Source: Glandiceps talaboti
Taxonomy: Eukaryota > Hemichordata > Enteropneusta > Spengelidae
Length of the DNA stretch: 64,000 nucleotides
Assembly (NCBI RefSeq): GCF_964340395.1
Contig: NC_135563.1
Location: 1,140,001-1,204,000 of the forward strand
Reading direction: 5' to 3'
Shown here: one piece after another, positions 58,866 through 64,000 of the stretch
How the letters are laid out: each line of letters opens with the position of its first letter
Position numbering within the stretch: position 1 is the first letter of the stretch
Translations under genes and position numbers: made by a program
The notes under the pieces: model-generated
What the model saw: only the letters and a program-made list of their open reading frames with translations
Database searches by the model: none
What the model was told of the DNA's origin: nothing

Positions 58866-59005
58866 AAAGGGATGTCGTACACAAATGTCCAGCGTGTATT
58901 AAATGACGATTAAATGTTGGATGTATTGGGCTGCTTGTGCTAGCCTGCCCAACTGATGAGTAAAGTACAAACTAATCATTTTGAACAACTGCTCCGCTGC
59001 CCTTC

Positions 59006-59008
<3 letters not shown>

Positions 59009-59099
<91 letters not shown>

Positions 59100-59185
59100 G
59101 AGAGAGCGAGAGAGAGAGAGAGAGAACGAAACACACAGTCCGTCATCAGTCAGTCAGTCAGTCAGACAGACAGACAGAGAGACAG
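59009..59185. repeat. (GA)n then (GTCA)n/(CAGA)n tract
   Basis: About 58 GA units with GGG and GCG interruptions to 59125, then CAGT and CAGA tetranucleotides at 59146-59185. Confidence 0.9.
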
Positions 59186-59749
59186 AGACTGAAAGTGTAT
59201 GTTTGCATACAAACGCGCACGTTTGTGTGTGCTGCTCAAATTCCCGTGTTCCATTTTAATAAACATTTTGATACGTGATTAATTATTTTCGCAGTTCCCC
59301 CTTGGTTTAATATCTATCACATTAAATCATGGTTCTATTATTTCGACACGCGTACACTCCTAATATCACTCAATGTTTTACCGTATATTGCATTTCTATC
59401 TAGTATTCGAAATAATGTGTGACATTTGTGACCAGCCACCTTTAATTTTCGATATAACGGAGCTATGTCTGGCATGCATGAGACTGGTTGTTTTTATAGC
59501 AGTGCGGTTGATAATAGCGTGAGATTGTTTGTTTTTAAATATAGAATATGCCCAAGTCATCGAAATAGCTGCTGCTAATACTGATATCGTGGTACGAGCA
59601 ATGAGCTGTACTTGTATTTTGACCTTTCGCCGATTCCAGTCTTTTTGTTTGTCTGATACAGTATTTAGAAGTTCTCTATCGAATCGTCTTAGTTCTAATA
59701 CAGACACACAATATAAATTATGAAGGCTTCGTTCATTCGTTATAGAAAC
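59186..59749. other. No gene recognised
   Basis: Overlapping opposite-strand frames (59396-59723) carry no known motif. The plus-strand sequence may be the upstream part of the LINE fragment that follows. Confidence 0.4.
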
Positions 59750-60304
59750 AAATCAAATGCTTATAAGTGAATGCATTTATATCAAATGCTAATGACGAAT
59801 TAGAAATGCGGAGGCAGCTCAAGTCTTTTTATGCTAGGGCAAATTTTATTGTTCGTAAATTTAGTCATTGCTCCAAGAAGGTGAAATGTACACTTTTTAG
59901 AGGTTTTTTATACAATGTATATTGTTTAAATGTTTGGTGTAACTATAGTACTAGGATGATGCATACTTTAAAAGTGGCATATAATAACACAATGCGATTA
60001 GTATTTGACCTCAGAGGTGCGGTCAGCGTTAGTAATATCTGTGTCACGAGTAATATTTTTCATCGCTCCACCGAAAGTTGCTGTATACATTTAACAGACG
60101 TATTTTAGTGAGTAACAATACTTTAATTCGAATCTGCATTGACTTTCTTTCAATATTTTAGAGAAATCAAAGGAGTGCCATGTACAGTAAAAGATAGTTG
60201 CTTGTTTAATATTAATCTTTTTTTTAAAAATGTATTTGTATTCTTTTATATTTTTATGGGACATCTTGATGGCCTGAAATAAAGAATAATAAAAATAAAA
60301 TAAT
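59750..60304 (+). pseudogene. 5'-truncated LINE RT C-terminal fragment
   Basis: NDELEMRRQLKSFYARANFI, VRKFSHCSKKVKCTLFRGF, LYNVYCLNVWC and HTLKVAYNNTMRLVFDL form the region after the RT thumb seen in many metazoan LINEs. Stops follow at about 60106, but NTLIRICIDFLSIF-like sequence continues in frame. The fragment ends GGCCTGAAATAAAGAATAAT and an A/T-rich tail at about 60304, a plausible LINE 3' end with AATAAA. Confidence 0.7.
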
Positions 60305-60390
60305 ATATCACCCAGTGAATCGTTAAAGTTAAATGTCACAACAACGTTTATATAACTTAGTACATTGCATCTATTTACATTTAGGAGACT

Positions 60391-60510
60391 CAGTTTACCA
60401 ATTTGTGATAACTCCTACCAGCGTTTTCTCTCATCACGAAGTCAGAATCGGAGTTTACCAATTTGTGATATCTCCTACCAGCTTTTTCTCTCATCACGAA
60501 GTCAGAATCG
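60391..60510 (+). repeat. 60-bp tandem duplication
   Basis: GTTTACCAATTTGTGATAAC, TCCTACCAGC and TCTCATCACGAAGTCAGAAT occur twice at 60-bp spacing with three differences. Confidence 0.9.
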
Positions 60511-61404
60511 CACTGTTGGTTATTGCTTGTTCTAATTTTAAACAAAGAGTTTATTTTCGTGGTGTAAATGTTAGGTGAATGCATTGTTGTTTTAATTTTG
60601 ATTCTTTGAATTTCGGTTTTGGTTGCGCTACTGAGAAGGTGAAGTTCGCACATATATAGTTATATATAGTTAATACGCCATGTGGCCAGTGAACTATTGA
60701 GAAATGTAAGAAATAGCTGTATCAGCGACCATACGTAAACCGTCACTATGTGTCAATCAGTTTAACACACAATACTTTCTTATCATACCTTACTTCAGGA
60801 GGTCCATTAAGACAACTTGGTTTGAGCTTTGTAAATAGTGCGTCCTGGTGTTACCACATTCGAAATTTCTTTACATGAGATAAGATAACGACAGAGTCAC
60901 ACTTAGGTCACGCTGTCAAAGCCGATCACTTAATGACGGAGAATGTGTCCATGCTACACAAAGAGATCAACTCCAATATAAAGATAATGTATCGTGTATA
61001 TGTCTAAAATCAAGTCATTGACAAATGGCTTGTCAAAGTAAGTAACATTCATATACATACGAACAAAGGCTGTACTCACTTGTAAATACATGCAAATAAC
61101 CATGTAATCGATAGGAGGGCTTGTCACGCATGCTAGTTTTAACAGCAATCGAACAGAAACTGCCTGCACCTAAAATAACCACGGAGATCTGTCACTTATA
61201 TACGGATTTCAACATTTCCATTTAACGATTAACACTCAAAAAACATCACTCATTTCTCCTTTCTAAAGTGTAGGCTATAGCTGTTTGAATGCTATCAAGG
61301 AATTAAACATTAAATCCTGTCTGTCATTAGAGGAAAGTATGACCGACCGAGCATGACCCCGTAGTCAACATAATGTATACATTTCATAAATGAGGTCAGA
61401 TTTT
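60511..61404. other. No gene recognised
   Basis: Nothing supported on either strand. Confidence 0.5.
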
Positions 61405-63772
61405 ACGAAATAGAATTTAATCCAATAATTGTACAAAATAGAAATTAATATAATACTTGTACAAAATAGAAATTAACCTAATATTTGTACAAAATAGAAA
61501 TTAATCTAATACGTGTACAAAATAGAAATTAACCTAATATTTGTACAAAATATAAATTAATATAATACTTGTACAAAATAGAAATTAACCTAATACTTGT
61601 ACAAAATGGAAATTAATCTAATACTTGTACAAAATAGAAATTAACCTAATATTTGTACAAAATGGAAATTAATCTAATACTTGTACAAAATGGAAATTAA
61701 CCTAATACTTGTACAAAATAGAAATTAATCTAATACTTGTACTAAATAGAAATTAACCTAATATTTGTACAAAATATAAATTAATATAATACTTGTACAA
61801 AATAGAAATTAACCTAATACTTGTACAAAATGGAAATTAACCCATTACTAGTATAAAAAGAAAATAACTTAATACTGCGATATATAATAGAATTGAACCT
61901 AATACTTGTACGAAATAGAAATTAATCTAATACTTGTATAAAATAGAAAATAAGCTAATACTTGTACAAAATAGCAATTAATCTAATACTTGTATAAAAT
62001 ATAAATTAATCTAATACTTGTACAAAATAGAAATTAATCAAATACTTGTACAAAATAGAAATTAATCAAATACTTGTACAAAATAGAAATTAATATAATA
62101 CTTGTACAAAATAGAAATTAGCCTAATATTTGTACAAAATAGAAATTAACCTAATACTTGTACAAAATAGAAATTAATCAAATACTTGTACAAAATAGAA
62201 ATTAATCAAATATTTGTACAAAATAGCAATTAATCTAATACTTGTATAAAATATAAATTAATATAATACTTGTACAAAATAGAAATTAATATAATACTTG
62301 TACAAAATATAAATTAATCTAATACTTGTACAAAATAGAAATTAATCTAATACTTGTACAAAATATAAATTAATCTAATACTTGTACAAAATAGAAATTA
62401 AGCTAAGACTTGTATTAAATAGAAATTAATCAAATACTCGTACAAAATAGAAATTAATCAAATATTTGTACAAAATAGAAATTAATATAATACTTGTACA
62501 AAATAGAAATTAATATAATACTTGTACAAAATAGAAATTAATATAATACTTGTACAAAATATAAATTAATATAATACTTGTACAAAATAGAAATTAATCT
62601 AATACTTGTACAAAATATAAATTAATCTAATACTTGTACAAAATAGAAATTAATCCAATATTTGTACAAAATAGAAATTAATATAATACTTGTACAAAAT
62701 AGAAATTAACCTAATACTTGTACAAAATAGAAATTAATATAATACTTGTACAAAATAGAAATTAATCTAATACTTGTACAAAATAGAAATTAGCCTAATA
62801 TTTGTACAAAATAGAAATTAATCTAATACTTGTACAAAATAGAAATTAACCTAATACTTGTATTAAATAGAAAGTAATATAATATTTGTACAAAATAGAA
62901 AGTAATATAATACTTGTACAAAATAGAAATTAACCTAATACTTGTATTAAATAGAAATTAACCTAATACTTGTACAAAATAGAAATTAACCTAATACTTG
63001 TACAAAATAGAAAGTAATATAATATTTGTACAAAATAGAAATTAATCTAAGACTTGTATTAAATAGAAATTAAGCTAAGACTTGTACAAAATAGAAATTA
63101 ATCTAATACTTGTACAAAATAGAAATTAATCTAATACTTGTACAAAATAGAAATTAATCTAATACTTGTACAAAATAGAAAGTAATCTAATACTTGTACA
63201 AAATAGAAAGTAATATAATATTTGTACAAAATAGAAAGTAATATAATATTTGTTCAAAATAGAAATTAATCTAATACTTGTACAAAATAGAAATTAGCCT
63301 AATATTTATAGAAATTAATCTAATACTTGTACAAAATAGAAATTAAGCTAAGACTTGTATTAAATAGAAATTAATCTAATACTTGTACAAAATAGAAATT
63401 AATCTAATACTTGTACAAAATAGAAAGTAATATAATATTTGTACAAAATAGAAAGTAATATAATATTTGTTCAAAATAGAAATTAATCTAATACTTGTAC
63501 AAAATAGAAATTAGCCTAATATTTATAGAAATTAATCTAATACTTGTACAAAATAGAAATTAACCTAATACTTGTACAAAATAGAAATTAACCTAATATT
63601 TGTACAAAATAGAAATTAACCTAATATTTGTATAAAATAGAAATTAATATAATACTTGTACAAAATAGAAATTAATATAATACTTGTACAAAATAGAAAT
63701 TAACCTAATATTTGTACAAAATAGAAATTAAGCCAATACAGACTAGAAATTAACCTAATAGTTGTACTGAAT
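61405..63772 (+). repeat. 28-bp minisatellite, ~85 copies
   Basis: The unit has ACAAAATAGAAATTAATCTA then ATACTTGT. Variants are TATAATAC, CCTAATAT, AGTAATAT and TTAAATAG. Junctions create the palindrome TTGTACAA. Blocks of several units recur together (around 63180-63330 and 63410-63540, each with the odd AATATTTATAGAAAT unit), so higher-order duplication has occurred. Confidence 0.93.
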
Positions 63773-63773
63773 A

Positions 63774-63828
<55 letters not shown>

Positions 63829-64000
63829 CTGTCTACGTGCGTGGATGTGTGTGTGCTTGATGAGTGTATAACATATAGAGCTATGCTGTAATTATTTGCA
63901 ATTCTCACATTGCGTGTAAATTTAGATGAAAACATTTATGTTTTATTTATTGTATATTCACTATGCTTGAATTTCATTGAAGTGTAATTAGCTTATTTAT
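63773..64000. repeat. (CTGT)n microsatellite and flank
   Basis: About 14 CTGT units (63774-63830) with one CCGT follow the 28-bp array directly. The remainder to the window end shows no feature. Confidence 0.85.

Overview
The window reads as animal nuclear DNA, most likely from a marine invertebrate. It has one spliced transporter gene with GT-AG introns and conserved reading phase. The rest is dominated by non-LTR retrotransposons, a DIRS-type retroelement, tRNA-derived SINEs, small terminal-inverted-repeat (TIR) DNA elements, microsatellites and six large minisatellites. Nothing bacterial, viral or organellar is visible. The species cannot be named from the sequence alone. Base composition is AT-rich and gene density is very low.

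Layout. 0-2 kb: microsatellites, a repeated Penelope-like motif and a foldback repeat. 3.0-7.6 kb: a LINE with two uninterrupted ORFs, a 3' UTR hairpin and a (CATAT)n tail; it looks young. 7.7-11.4 kb: a ~150-bp repeat module followed by a decayed DIRS-like tyrosine-recombinase retrotransposon. 11.8-15.7 kb: a dispersed repeat (inverted copy at 42.5-44.0 kb), a LINE fragment and AAT microsatellites. 15.9-22.5 kb: three exons of an SLC16/monocarboxylate-transporter-like gene on the + strand. Its long intron holds a foldback element, a 911-bp TIR element with TAA target duplication, and an AT-rich inverted pair. 22.4-24.45 kb: a 45-bp minisatellite that starts inside the last codons of the transporter. 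Nearly every unit carries the CRE octamer TGACGTCA and the poly(A) hexamer AATAAA. 25-30.4 kb: a 60-bp tandem repeat, a perfect 25-bp hairpin beside a (CTGT)n tract, long GA and ACAT tracts, and a 36-bp minisatellite of about 45 copies. 31-35.2 kb: a 41-bp array interrupted by a mobile-element copy with a hAT-like transposase relic and by a LINE 3' fragment. 37.1-37.6 kb: a duplicated block with tRNA-like sequences. 42.4-46 kb: dispersed repeats. 46.3-51.5 kb: a decayed minus-strand LINE split by a 1.8-kb TIR element with TTA target duplication. 51.8-52.1 kb: a SINE. 53.5-56.3 kb: a minus-strand SINE whose tRNA-like head appears to have expanded into about 61 tandem 41-bp units. 57.2-58.9 kb: an inverted copy of the 31.7-33.2 kb element. 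59.7-60.3 kb: a LINE 3' fragment. 61.4-63.8 kb: a 28-bp minisatellite of about 85 copies.

The only host protein-coding gene I can support is the transporter; its first coding exon was not found. The most interesting features are those where genes or mobile elements seem to have seeded tandem arrays (transporter 3' end to CRE/poly(A) array; SINE head to 41-bp array), and a pair of TIR elements sharing G-tract subterminal repeats. All boundaries, copy counts and family assignments come from reading by eye; no alignments or searches were run.
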